A stretch of DNA of 64,000 nucleotides from an uncultured Prochlorococcus sp. (GCA_902622705.1 CACNQT010000004.1:27359-91358), one strand, 5' to 3'. Shown: positions 11,130 through 22,515, numbered from the stretch's first letter. Numbers and translations: made by a program. The notes: a model not told the origin generated them from the sequence alone.

Positions 11130-12586
11130 GATTTATATTCATTTTCAACCCAATTTAAATATTCTTGATTCACTGTTCCTGTTACATAAGTACCATTAAA
11201 ACAACTCATCTCTAAATCTTCAACAAGAGAATCACTGATTATAGATTTACGTAAATTCTCAACACTTTGATAAACAAGATTATCGATTTCAAGTTGCTCA
11301 GCAATTTCACTTATTGTCCTATCATGAGCTATTAATTCATCTCTATTGGGCATATTAATTCCATAAACATGAGGAAAACGAACTGGAGGGGCTGCAGATG
11401 TAAAAAAAACTTTATTTGCGCCTGCATCTTTAGCCATCTGAACAATTTCTTTTGAAGTAGTACCTCTTACTATCGAATCATCAACTATTAATACATTTTT
11501 ATTTTTAAACTCTGCACTCATTGCATTTAACTTTTGTCTTACAGATTTCTTACGTTTATGTTGACCAGGCATAATGAATGTTCTACCAACATATCTATTT
11601 TTAAAAAAACCTTCTCTATACTCAATACCTAACTGTCTTGCAACTTGCATAGCAGCAGGTCGAGAAGAATCAGGAATAGGCATTACAACATCAACATCTC
11701 CAGAAGTAATTGTTTCCTTTATTGTTTCAGATAAATAATCTCCCATTTTTAAACGAGCTTTATACACAGAAATTCCATTCATAATTGAATCTGGCCTAGC
11801 TAAATAAACATATTCAAAAGAACAAGGACATAACATGGGATTTTCAGAACATTGCTTAGAAAAAAACTCGCCATTAAGATTTATATAAATAGCTTCTCCA
11901 GGATCTACATCTCTCACTACTTGGTAATCATTATTCTCAAGAACTAAAGATTCGCTAGCAACCATCCACTCTTCTTTTTTTGTAGTTAATGAAAATCTTT
12001 TTCCTATGACTAATGGTCTAATACCAAAAGGATCTCTGAATGCTAATAAACCATGACCTGAAATTAATGCAATTGCAGCATATGATCCCTGAATTCTTTT
12101 ATGTAAAGATTTGACAGCATCAAAAATAATATCAGGTTCTAATTCTTGCTTATGAGTTTGTTCATGCAATTCTGTTGCCAATACATTTAATAGCATTTCA
12201 GTATCGCTTGAAGAATTTGTATGACGCTTATCAATACTAAATAATTGTTTTTCTAAATCTCTGGTATTAGTCAAATTGCCATTATGGATTAAAACAATTC
12301 CATAAGGTGCATTAACGTAAAAAGGCTGAGCTTCCTCTACGCTTTCTGCTGATCCCTTTGTGGCGTATCTAACATGACCCAATCCTATCTTACCGATTAA
12401 ATTCCTCATATCTCTAGTTCTATAAGCAGTATTAACATGCCCTTTGGCCTTATGTATATGGAAAATAGTATTTTCCATAGTAGCTATACCTGTAGAATCT
12501 TGACCTCTATGCTGTAAAAGCAAAAGGCTATCATAAATTTGTTGATTAACATCATCTGAAGAAACGATTCCAACTATTCCACACAT
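11126..12586 (-). CDS. purF: amidophosphoribosyltransferase
   Basis: MCGIVGIV N-terminal nucleophile Cys, [28 protein letters not shown] loop. Confidence 0.97.
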   Translation of the reverse strand: MCGIVGIVSSDDVNQQIYDSLLLLQHRGQDSTGIATMENTIFHIHKAKGHVNTAYRTRDMRNLIGKIGLGHVRYATKGSAESVEEAQPFYVNAPYGIVLIHNGNLTNTRDLEKQLFSIDKRHTNSSSDTEMLLNVLATELHEQTHKQELEPDIIFDAVKSLHKRIQGSYAAIALISGHGLLAFRDPFGIRPLVIGKRFSLTTKKEEWMVASESLVLENNDYQVVRDVDPGEAIYINLNGEFFSKQCSENPMLCPCSFEYVYLARPDSIMNGISVYKARLKMGDYLSETIKETITSGDVDVVMPIPDSSRPAAMQVARQLGIEYREGFFKNRYVGRTFIMPGQHKRKKSVRQKLNAMSAEFKNKNVLIVDDSIVRGTTSKEIVQMAKDAGANKVFFTSAAPPVRFPHVYGINMPNRDELIAHDRTISEIAEQLEIDNLVYQSVENLRKSIISDSLVEDLEMSCFNGTYVTGTVNQEYLNWVENEYKS

Positions 12587-12633
12587 AACTTAATTCCGTA
12601 AAAATTTTAATAGTTGGAAAATGTTTTTCATAT

Positions 12634-14973
12634 TTACAAGAGACCTGAAATACTATTATTAAATTTTTCGGTTAATTCCTCAACCCTTATATTGCAAATA
12701 TCTTTATCCAAAATTTTAATATTAAGGTTTTTACTGGTAACATTTCCTATTTTTTTTACATATATACTTGACTGAAAATTTATTTGATTTTTATTAAGAT
12801 AATTTAGCCATTCATTTTCTTTCATTATATCTATTGAAAAAATAATTCTAGAACCTCCTTCCGCAAATAATAAATTATCATCTCTATTAGAATCTTTCTC
12901 TAATTCTATGGTTGCGCCTTTTTCAGACAAAATACAACATTCTGCTAAAGCTATGGCTAGACCTCCATCACTAATATCATGTGAAGAAACTACAAAACTT
13001 TTTAAAATCGCATTTCTTAAAAAACTCTGGCAAAACTTTTCTTCTTGCAAATCTAATTTTGGAGGACGACCTGTAATTTCTCCATGAAAATATTCCAAAT
13101 AAGAACTAGCTGCAATTGTTGTTTCTGACTTATGAGAACCAATTAACCATATTTGATCATTAATATTTTTCCATTCACTACTAATAGCTTTTTCAACATT
13201 ATCTATCTTCCCAACCATCCCAATAACTGGAGTAGGATTAATTGGAGTAATATCATTTTCTTTATTTTTTGATTCGTTGTACAGGGAAACGTTTCCTCCT
13301 GTAACAGGAGTTTCGAGAGCTTTACATGCTTCAGAAATTCCATTGCATGAAGATGAAAGCTGCCAATATCCAATTTCAGTTTCGGGAGAAGGAAAATTCA
13401 AGTTATTGGTTATGGCAACTGGTTCTGCTCCAACACAACTAACGTTTCTTGCGGCTTCCGCAACAGCTGCGATAGTACCTCTAAAAGGGTCAAGAAAAAC
13501 CCATCTACTATTACAATCAACAGAAGCAGCTACACCAGAGAAAACTCTATTTTTATTTTTCTCATTATGTTTTCTAAGTCTTATTACCGCTGCATCTGAT
13601 TCTCCAGGTTTAAAAACTGTATTTGCCTGAACTTGAGAGTCATATTGTTTATAAATCCATCGTTTAGAAGCTATTGAAGGATTAGAGAGAAGTTTTAAAA
13701 TGATCTCTGAATAAGAAAAACTGTTATTTTCTTTCAATGAAAATATTTTTTGCTCATTTATTTCTGGTAAATTAGTTTCACTCCATTCCCATTTCTTTAA
13801 CAAATAATCAGGTGGTTTTTTTATCACATTATGAACATTTACAGGAGTATCGTCGGACAAAGCAGATGTAGGTATTTGAGCAACAATTTTACTTTTATGA
13901 GAAATAATTACCTCATTAGTATCTATTACTTCACCAATTACATTGGCATATAATCCCCATTTATTAAATTTTTCAATAAGATTCTTAATTTTTTCTTCCT
14001 TCACGACAAATAACATTCTCTCTTGCGATTCAGATAGTAAATATTGGTATGAAGACATATTATCTTCTCTAGAAGGAACTAAATCTAAATCAATAGATAT
14101 ACCTAAATTTCCGTTAGCAGCCATTTCAGCACTACTACAAGTTAAACCTGCTGCACCCATATCTTGAGCAGCAATTACATCTCCTGTCTTAAAAGCTTCT
14201 AAACATGCTTCTATAAGACTTTTCTCAATAAAAGGATCTCCTACTTGTACTGCAGGTCTATCATCTAATGATGCAGTAGTTAATTCAGAACTGGCAAAGC
14301 TAGCACCTCCAACTCCGTCCTTGCCAGTAGTATTACCAACATATAATACAGGTGATCCTACATTTTTTGCTCCCGAACAAACAATTTCACTGGTCTCCAA
14401 AAGTCCTAGAGCCATAACATTGACTAGAGGATTTCCAGAGTAACTATCATCGAAATCAATTTCACCTCCAACAGTAGGCACACCTACACAATTTCCATAA
14501 TGTGCAATACCTGATACAACTCCTCGAAGCAAATCAACATTTGATTGCTTATGCAGATTTCCGAATCTAAGTGAATTCAATACTGCGATTGGCCTTGCTC
14601 CCATTGTAAAAATATCTCTTAATATTCCTCCTACTCCTGTTGCCGCTCCTTGAAAAGGTTCAATTGCAGAAGGATGATTATGACTTTCTATTTTAAAAAC
14701 AAGCTTTTGGTTATTTCCTACATCAATAACACCAGCATTTTCACCAGGACCTACCAAAACATTTTTTCCTTTAGTAGGAAACTGAGATAATAAAGGTTTT
14801 GAATTTCTATAACAACAATGTTCAGACCACATAACACCAAACATTCCTAATTCAGTCCTATTTGGTTTTCTATTTAATCTTTTGCAAATTTCTTCATAAT
14901 CATTAATTGTTAAATTTTCAATTTTTAATGCTTCATTAAGATCATATAGATCATTATTTTCTGAATTTATCAT
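12634..14973 (-). CDS. purL: phosphoribosylformylglycinamidine synthase II
   Basis: GMFGVMWSEHCCYRNSKPLL, FKIESHNHPSAIEPFQGAATGVGGILRDIFTMGARPIA. Confidence 0.97.
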   Translation of the reverse strand: MINSENNDLYDLNEALKIENLTINDYEEICKRLNRKPNRTELGMFGVMWSEHCCYRNSKPLLSQFPTKGKNVLVGPGENAGVIDVGNNQKLVFKIESHNHPSAIEPFQGAATGVGGILRDIFTMGARPIAVLNSLRFGNLHKQSNVDLLRGVVSGIAHYGNCVGVPTVGGEIDFDDSYSGNPLVNVMALGLLETSEIVCSGAKNVGSPVLYVGNTTGKDGVGGASFASSELTTASLDDRPAVQVGDPFIEKSLIEACLEAFKTGDVIAAQDMGAAGLTCSSAEMAANGNLGISIDLDLVPSREDNMSSYQYLLSESQERMLFVVKEEKIKNLIEKFNKWGLYANVIGEVIDTNEVIISHKSKIVAQIPTSALSDDTPVNVHNVIKKPPDYLLKKWEWSETNLPEINEQKIFSLKENNSFSYSEIILKLLSNPSIASKRWIYKQYDSQVQANTVFKPGESDAAVIRLRKHNEKNKNRVFSGVAASVDCNSRWVFLDPFRGTIAAVAEAARNVSCVGAEPVAITNNLNFPSPETEIGYWQLSSSCNGISEACKALETPVTGGNVSLYNESKNKENDITPINPTPVIGMVGKIDNVEKAISSEWKNINDQIWLIGSHKSETTIAASSYLEYFHGEITGRPPKLDLQEEKFCQSFLRNAILKSFVVSSHDISDGGLAIALAECCILSEKGATIELEKDSNRDDNLLFAEGGSRIIFSIDIMKENEWLNYLNKNQINFQSSIYVKKIGNVTSKNLNIKILDKDICNIRVEELTEKFNNSISGLL

Positions 14974-14976
14974 TAT

Positions 14977-15681
14977 TCAAATCCAAGGGTCATCTTCTTT
15001 TTTATCACTAAAAGATCTTGATGTTCCATCATTATAAAAACTTTTTTCTTCAAAATCTAAGTTTTGGTTTATATCTTCATCTTCCTCAAGCCAATCTTCT
15101 AATCTATTTGCAGCTATATTTTTCATATCATCAAATCTATTAAAAATTTTTTTTCCTTTTTGCAAAAATTCATTTTTAAAACTAGATTTTATTAAAAATA
15201 AATCATCTAAAGAACTACTTTCACAAAAAACTAAACCTGGCTGTTGATCATTAATATTTTCAATATTTAATTTCCATCTACTAGAACCTGGGATTTTAGG
15301 ATTGGATCTAGAAACTAAATAATATTTAATTTTTCCTGTTTTCATTTCGAATAAAAAATCAGCAATAACTCCTATTTTTGAACCATTTATATTTACAAGA
15401 TTAGCTTCTATTAAAGTTGGGAACCTATTTAAAGTTGCTAAATCAGAAATCGCTGGCTCACCTTTAACGTAAATTTCATTATCTATTATTTGACTAATTT
15501 GATTCAATCGCCAAACATTACGTTTCAAATCAAAATTTGAAGGACGTGAATACCATCCTAAAATTCGATGAACTGGAGGATGCATCCAAACATTTTCACC
15601 ATTTCCATAATTAAGAGCCATATTGCCCTTAACACTGTAATTTAGTAATTCACTTAATAAAATTTCTTTAGGTAATTTCAA
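14977..15681 (-). CDS. conserved hypothetical, possible PRC-barrel-like protein
   Basis: 234-aa ORF packed between purL and dnaN; GSKIGVIADFLFEMKTGKIKYYLVSRSNP resembles PRC-barrel domains. Confidence 0.8.
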   Translation of the reverse strand: MKLPKEILLSELLNYSVKGNMALNYGNGENVWMHPPVHRILGWYSRPSNFDLKRNVWRLNQISQIIDNEIYVKGEPAISDLATLNRFPTLIEANLVNINGSKIGVIADFLFEMKTGKIKYYLVSRSNPKIPGSSRWKLNIENINDQQPGLVFCESSSLDDLFLIKSSFKNEFLQKGKKIFNRFDDMKNIAANRLEDWLEEDEDINQNLDFEEKSFYNDGTSRSFSDKKEDDPWI

Positions 15682-15682
15682 A

Positions 15683-16840
15683 TTAAGAACGAACCTGTAC
15701 AGGCATAACTAAATAAGTAAAAGAATTAAGATTATCTTCTGGTACAAAAACAGCTGGAGTAGTTGAAAGATTACACTTTAACAATACATTTTCTGAAGAA
15801 ATAACTTTTAAACCTTCTAAAAGATATCTAACGTTAAATGCAATATCAAAATTTTCTCCAGAGTATGAAACAGGAATGTATTCATTAGCATTTCCAATAT
15901 CTTGTGCATCTGCACTAATTGAAGCTGAATCTGTATTGTCTAATTTAATCTTCACAACATTACTCTGCTGATCCGCCAAGACAGCAATTCTTTCTAATGA
16001 GTCAATTAATCTTTTAGTATTAAAATTAAAAATCTTAGAAAAAGTATCAGGAATTAATTGTGAATAATTCGGATAGGTACCTTCTAAAGTTCTAGTTGTA
16101 ATTATTTGACTAGAAGATATAAAAACGACCTGACCTTTATCGTAAAAAAGCTTTATTGACTTTTCTGAGCTTCTTAAAGAAATTAGTTTTTCAATTTCTC
16201 TTAATGATTTTGTTGGAATAGTTACAGATAAATTACGTTCATTTAAAAATGAATTATCTTTATTTTCGATATATTCTTCGTCACCTATTAACGCGACAGC
16301 CAATCTATGACCATCTGTGGAAGCAGACTCTAGATAATTTTGTTTGAAGGTAAAATTTACTCCCGTAAGTAATTGCTTTGAATCATCATTACTACTAGCA
16401 AAGATGGTAGATTTTAAAGATTTTAAAAAAGAAATAGGGTCAATATTTAAAGAAGTTCCACTTTCAACAAATGGCAATTTTGGATAATCATCAGAGGGAA
16501 TACCTTTAATATTAAAGGAGCCTCTATCACTTTTAATTAAGATACTATCAGATTCATCAGATACTTCTAAAGAAACAGGAGTTTCAGTGGGTAATTTGTT
16601 TACTATTTCTGATAAAAGTTTTGAAGGTATTGTAATAGCTCCGCTATTCTTAACAGTTCCATCGAAAGATGTTTGAATTCCTAAATTAAGGTCAAATCCC
16701 GTCAAGCTAATTTTATTTGTTCCTTGGTCAGCTGTTAAAAGTATATTTGCGAGAATTGGATGAGTTGGTCTTGATGAAACTGCTTTACTTACTAACTGTA
16801 TAGCATTATTTAACTCACTTTGATTACAAATAATCTCCAT
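15683..16840 (-). CDS. dnaN: DNA polymerase III beta subunit (sliding clamp)
   Basis: 385 aa, ASTDGHRLAVA, C-terminal TYLVMPVQVRS. Confidence 0.97.
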   Translation of the reverse strand: MEIICNQSELNNAIQLVSKAVSSRPTHPILANILLTADQGTNKISLTGFDLNLGIQTSFDGTVKNSGAITIPSKLLSEIVNKLPTETPVSLEVSDESDSILIKSDRGSFNIKGIPSDDYPKLPFVESGTSLNIDPISFLKSLKSTIFASSNDDSKQLLTGVNFTFKQNYLESASTDGHRLAVALIGDEEYIENKDNSFLNERNLSVTIPTKSLREIEKLISLRSSEKSIKLFYDKGQVVFISSSQIITTRTLEGTYPNYSQLIPDTFSKIFNFNTKRLIDSLERIAVLADQQSNVVKIKLDNTDSASISADAQDIGNANEYIPVSYSGENFDIAFNVRYLLEGLKVISSENVLLKCNLSTTPAVFVPEDNLNSFTYLVMPVQVRS

Positions 16841-16961
16841 CGGGCTTTGGAACTTTTTACAAATACAATATACTTTTTTCGTAAATTAAATTCAATAACT
16901 TATTTATTTACTTTCTAAATATAAAATTAAAAATAAAATAATAAAGATTAGTAGTAGTAGT

Positions 16962-16980
16962 AACTGTGGAAACTGTGGAA
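16962..16980 (-). promoter_or_regulatory. two abutting DnaA-box-like motifs (AACTGTGGA AACTGTGGA A)
   Basis: Perfect 9-bp tandem; minus strand reads TTCCACAGTTTCCACAGTT. Confidence 0.6.
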
Positions 16981-17027
16981 TTATAAATTTAATAACTAAA
17001 ATTACTATGTTTTTAAATATTTAAACA

Positions 17028-17036
17028 GGTGGAAAA
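17028..17036 (-). promoter_or_regulatory. DnaA-box-like motif (ggtggaaaa; minus strand TTTTCCACC)
   Basis: One mismatch to TTTTCCACA. Confidence 0.45.
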
Positions 17037-17116
17037 AATTCTTTGTTTGTTGAATAAATTAAAATTTTTAAGATAGCTTTTTTTTTTCTTAACAAACCCA
17101 ATTATTTTTTGTTTGT

Positions 17117-17125
17117 TTTTCAACA
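17117..17125 (+). promoter_or_regulatory. weak DnaA-box-like motif (TTTTCAACA)
   Basis: One mismatch to TTTTCCACA. Confidence 0.35.
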
Positions 17126-17146
17126 ATTGAAGGCTGTTTATAACTG

Positions 17147-17155
17147 ATTTCCACA
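17147..17155 (+). promoter_or_regulatory. DnaA-box-like motif (ATTTCCACA)
   Basis: One mismatch to TTTTCCACA. Confidence 0.5.
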
Positions 17156-17175
17156 GACACTAATTTTTTTGGATT

Positions 17176-18276
17176 TTAATATCCTAAAATTTTGGTTATA
17201 TTTTTTAACGAAGGATCAATGTTTTTCTTGAAAATAGCATCATTGTTTTTAATCGCGCAATCAGGATCTTTCAATCCATTTCCAGTAAGAACACAAACGA
17301 TTCTCGATCCTTTTTGAATTCTATTTTTGTTTTTTATAAGTCCAGCAACTGAAGCAGCACTGGCAGGTTCACAAAATATTCCCTCTTTTGCAAGGATCTT
17401 ATAAGCTTCGATTATTTCTTCATCTGTAACTGACTGAAAATCTCCTTTGCTTTCTTTTTTAACTTTCTTTGCTTTTTCTCTATTAACAGGATTACCGATT
17501 CTTATAGCAGTTGCAATTGTTTCAGGGTCTTTAACAATTATATTTTTTACTAATGGAGCCGACCCTTCAGATTGAAATCCCATCATAGTTGGTAACTTCA
17601 AATTTCTTATTTTTAAATATTCTTTAAAACCTAACCAATAAGCAGTTATATTTCCAGCATTTCCCATTGGAATACAAAGCCAATCAGGTGCATAACCTAA
17701 GTCGTCAACTATTTCAAAGGCGGCTGTTTTTTGGCCTTGTATTCGATATGGATTAACAGAATTAACAAGTTCTATTGGATGTTCTGAAGATAAATCCCTT
17801 ACGATTTCTAGAGCTTTATCAAAGTTTCCATTAATTGATATAATTTCAGCTCCATACATTAAAGCTTGTGCGAGCTTCCCTTGTGCAACAAATCCTTCTG
17901 GGATTAAAACATAAGGTTTTAATCCTCCTCTAGAAGCATATGCAGCAGCAGCAGCGGAGGTATTTCCAGTACTTGCACAAATTACTGCTTCACGGCCTTC
18001 TTCTTTTGCTTTGCTAATAGCCATAGTCATCCCTCGATCTTTAAAAGATCCTGTGGGATTTAGACCATCATATTTTAAAAAAACTTTTGTTTCATTTCCA
18101 ATTAAATTGCTAAGTGAGTCACTAAGAATTAATGGGGTATTTCCTTCATTTAGAGAGATGATAGGAGTTTTCTTTGTAACTGGAAGATATTGTTTATAAG
18201 CTTCGATTAAACCTGGCCATCTTTTTTTTCTATAATTAATACCCAGTTTATTTTTGATTTTATTTAATAGCACCAT
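17176..18276 (-). CDS. thrC: threonine synthase
   Basis: [17 protein letters not shown]-lysine motif, [16 protein letters not shown]. Confidence 0.95.
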   Translation of the reverse strand: MVLLNKIKNKLGINYRKKRWPGLIEAYKQYLPVTKKTPIISLNEGNTPLILSDSLSNLIGNETKVFLKYDGLNPTGSFKDRGMTMAISKAKEEGREAVICASTGNTSAAAAAYASRGGLKPYVLIPEGFVAQGKLAQALMYGAEIISINGNFDKALEIVRDLSSEHPIELVNSVNPYRIQGQKTAAFEIVDDLGYAPDWLCIPMGNAGNITAYWLGFKEYLKIRNLKLPTMMGFQSEGSAPLVKNIIVKDPETIATAIRIGNPVNREKAKKVKKESKGDFQSVTDEEIIEAYKILAKEGIFCEPASAASVAGLIKNKNRIQKGSRIVCVLTGNGLKDPDCAIKNNDAIFKKNIDPSLKNITKILGY

Positions 18277-18282
18277 AACTGT

Positions 18283-18855
18283 TTAATTTGTTTTAATTTT
18301 TTTTAAGGGTGAATTTGTAAAAAAATCCAATAATTCAGAAATTGATTCTACTTTATTCATAACTTTGCTCAAAGCTTTGACATCTAAAATAACAGTTTTA
18401 GTTGGATATCCTTCAAAAAAATTTATTAGATTTATTTTCCCATTTCCTATCTTAATACCCTGTACTACGCTTGCTCTAAGAGCTAACATACCTGTTGTTT
18501 TATCATCTGCTATTGGAGGATGGATAATAGATGAAAGTCTTGTTAGAAAAATATTACCTATTTCTGAATATACTAATTTGCTTGCAATTGTAATAGGGAT
18601 TTCAAATTTTTTATTTAATACTGATTTAATTTCTTTATCAGGAGAACCAGTTGCTTTTAAAATTCTTTTTAGCTTTTTTGTTGAACTACCTTCTTCTACA
18701 AATGTTTTTAATGAATTTACTTTAATTGTTCTAGAAAATAGGCCGTATACAATTTTAATTTCTTCAGCAGCTTTAACTTTTGAAACATTAAAAAGAAATT
18801 GAGAACTAATAAATATAAAAATTATTTTTACAATTAAAAACTTATTTAACTTCAT
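18283..18855 (-). CDS. secreted DUF1400-like protein
   Basis: MKLNKF signal peptide; AAEEIKIVYGLFSRTIKVNSLKTFVEEG resembles the cyanobacterial DUF1400 domain. Start set at the internal Met. Confidence 0.78.
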   Translation of the reverse strand: MKLNKFLIVKIIFIFISSQFLFNVSKVKAAEEIKIVYGLFSRTIKVNSLKTFVEEGSSTKKLKRILKATGSPDKEIKSVLNKKFEIPITIASKLVYSEIGNIFLTRLSSIIHPPIADDKTTGMLALRASVVQGIKIGNGKINLINFFEGYPTKTVILDVKALSKVMNKVESISELLDFFTNSPLKKIKTN

Positions 18856-18856
18856 T

Positions 18857-20713
18857 TCAAATGTTTGCACCAGCTGCAATTTTTACAAGTCTAACAACTC
18901 CCTTTTCAGTTACCTTTTGTGCAATTTCTATACCCATTTCTTTTGTATAAGGCTCATTTATAAGTCTAGGAACTCTTTTTATAAAAATATTAATTGAATA
19001 CCCAGGTACTTTTTGCAAAATCTCTAAAAAGTTTCTTAATGGCTCAACATACATTATAAGGTCACTCAAGTTATTATTTTCGTTAGTAGTATTTAATTTA
19101 ATTGATTGTGGAAGATAATTATTTAAACTTTTCAATATTTTTAGACTAAGTAAATCTATCTGATTTGTTAAACCTTCGATTATCTCATTTCTAAGAAATC
19201 CTCCATTTGGAGAAAAGAGAAGATTTATAACTTCGTCTAAAAGTTTTTCTAAATCGAGATTTGTTTGTTTTGCGGCGTTAGAAAGTAGATCTTCTAAACG
19301 ATCCCATTTAAATTTTTTATTATCAAAAAGCATTTCTTTAAGGCTTTCCCTCAATTGTGGATCAGGATCTTCCATTAATCTTCTCGCAAAATATGGATAA
19401 GCTGCGCCTAATATTTTGAAGTTTGGATCAACGCTTAAAGCTATTCCTTCTAAAGTAAGTAATGATCTAATTATAAGAGCATAATACGGGGGTAGTCTGA
19501 AAGGAAATTTATACATAACACCAGACATGTCGTCAGTAACGCTCTTAAAATCCATTTTCGAAACTCCTTGTTCAACGGCGTTAATGAAAACATCTTGAAA
19601 TGCTGGAACAATGGGTTCTAGATTAACTTCCTTTGATAAAAACCCTAATTTTACGAAATCTTGAGACAATTTATCGAAGTTTTTATTTACCAAGTGAACT
19701 ACTGCTTGAATTAATCCTGACCTAGATTCTCTGGAAACCTCGCTCATCATTCCAAAATCTAGATAACATAACCTTCCATCTTCTAAGGCTAATAAATTAC
19801 CTGGATGCGGGTCAGCATGAAAAAAACCATGTTCTAAAAGCTGTTCTAAACTGCATTGCACCCCTATGTCAATCATTTTATCTGGGTCAATACCTAATTT
19901 TTTTACATCCTCTAAATTTGTTAACTTTGTACCGTCTATCCATTCCATTGCTAAAACTCTTCTTGAAGTTATTTCTTGATAAATTTTTGGTACGGCAATC
20001 ATCTTGTTATGTTTATGCATATCTCTAAATTTTTCTGCATTTGCAGCTTCGTTTAGATAATCCATCTCTTCAAAAACTCTCTTGCCTAATTCATCAATCA
20101 AAGCAACTAGATCACTTCTTATCAATCCGATATTGTTTTTTAGCCAATAAGCAATATTCCTTACAATGTAAAGGTCTAAGGTTATTTGTTCTCTTAAACC
20201 TGGTCGTTGTACTTTTATTGCAACGATCTCTTCATTTTTTAATTTAGCTTTATGAACTTGACCTAAAGAAGCAGCAGAAATTGGCTCTTTATCAATTTCT
20301 AAAAAAATCTCATCTATTTTTTTTCCTAAATCTTCTTCTATTAATTCCATAGCTTTATCGCCATCAAAACCAGGGAGCTGATCTTGCAATTCAGATAATT
20401 CTTCTAGAAGAATACTTGGGATTATATCTGGTCTTGTTGATAACGCTTGGCCTGCTTTAACAAATGCAGGTCCAAGTTCTACTAACAAATTTGTTAATTC
20501 TTTTGCTCTAAATCTTGCTTGCTGTTCATTTTTCAGTCTTCCTGTTAATTTATCCCATCCAACGGAAAAGATATAAGCAAAAATAGGTAGGAGTGTTTGC
20601 CAAAGTCTTTTTAAAAGTCTTTTAGGATTTTTTTTGTAAATTTTAGAAATTGTATCTGGATCATAATTTAAGAGTCCAGATACCTCAATAAAATCAGTAA
20701 AGTCTTCTTTCAT
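18857..20713 (-). CDS. ABC1/AarF/UbiB family atypical kinase
   Basis: LGPAFVKAGQALSTRPDIIP, ASLGQVHKAKL, FFHADPHPGNLL, YLDFGMMS. Confidence 0.95.
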   Translation of the reverse strand: MKEDFTDFIEVSGLLNYDPDTISKIYKKNPKRLLKRLWQTLLPIFAYIFSVGWDKLTGRLKNEQQARFRAKELTNLLVELGPAFVKAGQALSTRPDIIPSILLEELSELQDQLPGFDGDKAMELIEEDLGKKIDEIFLEIDKEPISAASLGQVHKAKLKNEEIVAIKVQRPGLREQITLDLYIVRNIAYWLKNNIGLIRSDLVALIDELGKRVFEEMDYLNEAANAEKFRDMHKHNKMIAVPKIYQEITSRRVLAMEWIDGTKLTNLEDVKKLGIDPDKMIDIGVQCSLEQLLEHGFFHADPHPGNLLALEDGRLCYLDFGMMSEVSRESRSGLIQAVVHLVNKNFDKLSQDFVKLGFLSKEVNLEPIVPAFQDVFINAVEQGVSKMDFKSVTDDMSGVMYKFPFRLPPYYALIIRSLLTLEGIALSVDPNFKILGAAYPYFARRLMEDPDPQLRESLKEMLFDNKKFKWDRLEDLLSNAAKQTNLDLEKLLDEVINLLFSPNGGFLRNEIIEGLTNQIDLLSLKILKSLNNYLPQSIKLNTTNENNNLSDLIMYVEPLRNFLEILQKVPGYSINIFIKRVPRLINEPYTKEMGIEIAQKVTEKGVVRLVKIAAGANI

Positions 20714-20781
20714 AACTTTATATATTTAAAACCTTTATTTTTTTAAAAAAGAAGTTAATTTTTTTATATGGAAGATTTATC

Positions 20782-22461
20782 ATGTTAATACAACTAAAAA
20801 TAGAAAATATTGCCTTAATAGAAATTATAGAAATTAATTTCGAAAAAGGTTTGAATATCATAACTGGGGATTCAGGTTCAGGAAAATCATTAATTTTGGA
20901 TTCCCTAAATGCTCTATTTGGTGGAACTAATATACCTCTAAAGCATTTAATACGTCCAGGAAAAGATTTTTGCGTTATTGAGGCGATATTTTCTTCTTCT
21001 TTTCAAATTAATAATTGGTTAATTAGTAATGGTTTTGAAATAACTTCTTCAGAACTACAAATTAAAAGAAAATCTTATAAAAAAAATAATAAAATTTTAT
21101 CCAAATATAGCCTTAATGATTTACCAATTAATAGACAATCATTAGAAAAACTTGGAGGATTTTTAATAGACTTTGCAGGTCAATCTGACACTTTTATCTT
21201 TGATTCTCTAGATAAGAGAAGAGTAATTATTGATGACTTATGCTCTCAAGGATTTAAAAATACTAGCGAAAGGATTAAAAGTATATGGAGAGAAAGTGAA
21301 AAGTTAACAAGATTATTGAATGAAAAAATAGAATTTTCTAGGAATCAAGAAGAAAAAAACTTGGCAATTAAACATATGTTGAAGAGTTTAGAAGAAGCTG
21401 ATTTAAATTCAAGTGAAGAAATTTTAGAACTAGAGTTATTAGAAAATAAACTTGTAAATAATCTTGAAATTAATAATTCAATTAAGTCATCATTGGAAAA
21501 TTTAAATAATTTCAGTCATGATGAACCGTCAGTAACTTCTTTTATTAATCAATCACTAAAGATTTTAAACAAAACAGCCGACTTCGACTTAAAGATTCAA
21601 AAATTTAGAGAGAAGTTATTAAATATTCATGCTGATGTTGAAGATTTAATTTTTGATCTAAAGTCATATTTGCAAGAAATAGAAAATTTTGAATCTAATC
21701 TTCCAGAAATACAAAAAAGATTATTCTTTTTAAAAAACTTAGAAAGAACTTTTTCATTGGATCTAACTCAATTAATTGAAAAGCGCGATCAATTAAAGAC
21801 GTATTTTCAACAAAATGATCAAGGTAATGAGATTTGCATCATTAAATCTCAAATTGAAAATTTACAAAGTAATTTAAATTCTTTATTTGTTATTCAATCT
21901 ACTGAAAGAAAAAAAATTGCTAAACAGTTACAAAATTCAGTAATGTCAATTTTAGGCAATCTAGGTTTAGAAAATGCTAATTTTTCAATTCAATTTTCTG
22001 CATGCAAGCCTTCTGGTGATGGAATGGATGATATAAATTTTTTGTTTTCAGCTAATCCTGATCAGAAGCTTGCTCCATTATCAAATGTTATTTCTGGCGG
22101 AGAAATGTCAAGATTTTTATTAGCTATTAAATCTAGTATTTCTAAACAACCAAATACTTTCTTTTTAGATGAAATTGATAGTGGTTTAAGTGGTAAATCT
22201 CTATTTTCTTTAGTTGAGCTCATAAAAGAAATTTCTAAAAATCAACAAGTTTTATGTATTACACATCAGCCTTTCTTAGCTGCTAGGGGAGGAGCTCATT
22301 TTAAAGTTAATAAAAACGTAATTAATGGAATAACTTATACTTCAATTGCAAAATTAACTACAAAAAATCAAAGAAAAAATGAATTAATAGAACTTATAGG
22401 TGGAGGTTCTTGCGAAGTAAACGAATATGCTTCTAGACTTCTTGATCGGCCAGCTGCGTAA
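20782..22461 (+). CDS. recN: DNA repair protein RecN
   Basis: GDSGSGKSLILDSL Walker A, ISGGEMSRFLLAIK, FFLDEIDSGLSG, QQVLCITHQPFLAA. Confidence 0.95.
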   Translation: MLIQLKIENIALIEIIEINFEKGLNIITGDSGSGKSLILDSLNALFGGTNIPLKHLIRPGKDFCVIEAIFSSSFQINNWLISNGFEITSSELQIKRKSYKKNNKILSKYSLNDLPINRQSLEKLGGFLIDFAGQSDTFIFDSLDKRRVIIDDLCSQGFKNTSERIKSIWRESEKLTRLLNEKIEFSRNQEEKNLAIKHMLKSLEEADLNSSEEILELELLENKLVNNLEINNSIKSSLENLNNFSHDEPSVTSFINQSLKILNKTADFDLKIQKFREKLLNIHADVEDLIFDLKSYLQEIENFESNLPEIQKRLFFLKNLERTFSLDLTQLIEKRDQLKTYFQQNDQGNEICIIKSQIENLQSNLNSLFVIQSTERKKIAKQLQNSVMSILGNLGLENANFSIQFSACKPSGDGMDDINFLFSANPDQKLAPLSNVISGGEMSRFLLAIKSSISKQPNTFFLDEIDSGLSGKSLFSLVELIKEISKNQQVLCITHQPFLAARGGAHFKVNKNVINGITYTSIAKLTTKNQRKNELIELIGGGSCEVNEYASRLLDRPAA

Positions 22462-22515
22462 AATAGAAAAAATTCCACTATAATAACCTTTTTAAATCAT
22501 AAATTAGATTTAAAC

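Larger units (their letters stand above)
16841..17175. other. candidate replication origin (oriC) region
   Basis: 335-bp AT-rich noncoding region next to dnaN with several TTTTCCACA-like boxes on both strands. Confidence 0.6.

Noticed and set aside
13277-13630. 117-aa + strand ORF antisense to purL
   Set aside because: Shadow ORF within a well-conserved gene; no recognisable domain
18365-18802. 145-aa + strand ORF antisense to the DUF1400-like gene
   Set aside because: Long but antisense to a plausible secreted protein with signal peptide; composition looks like a shadow frame
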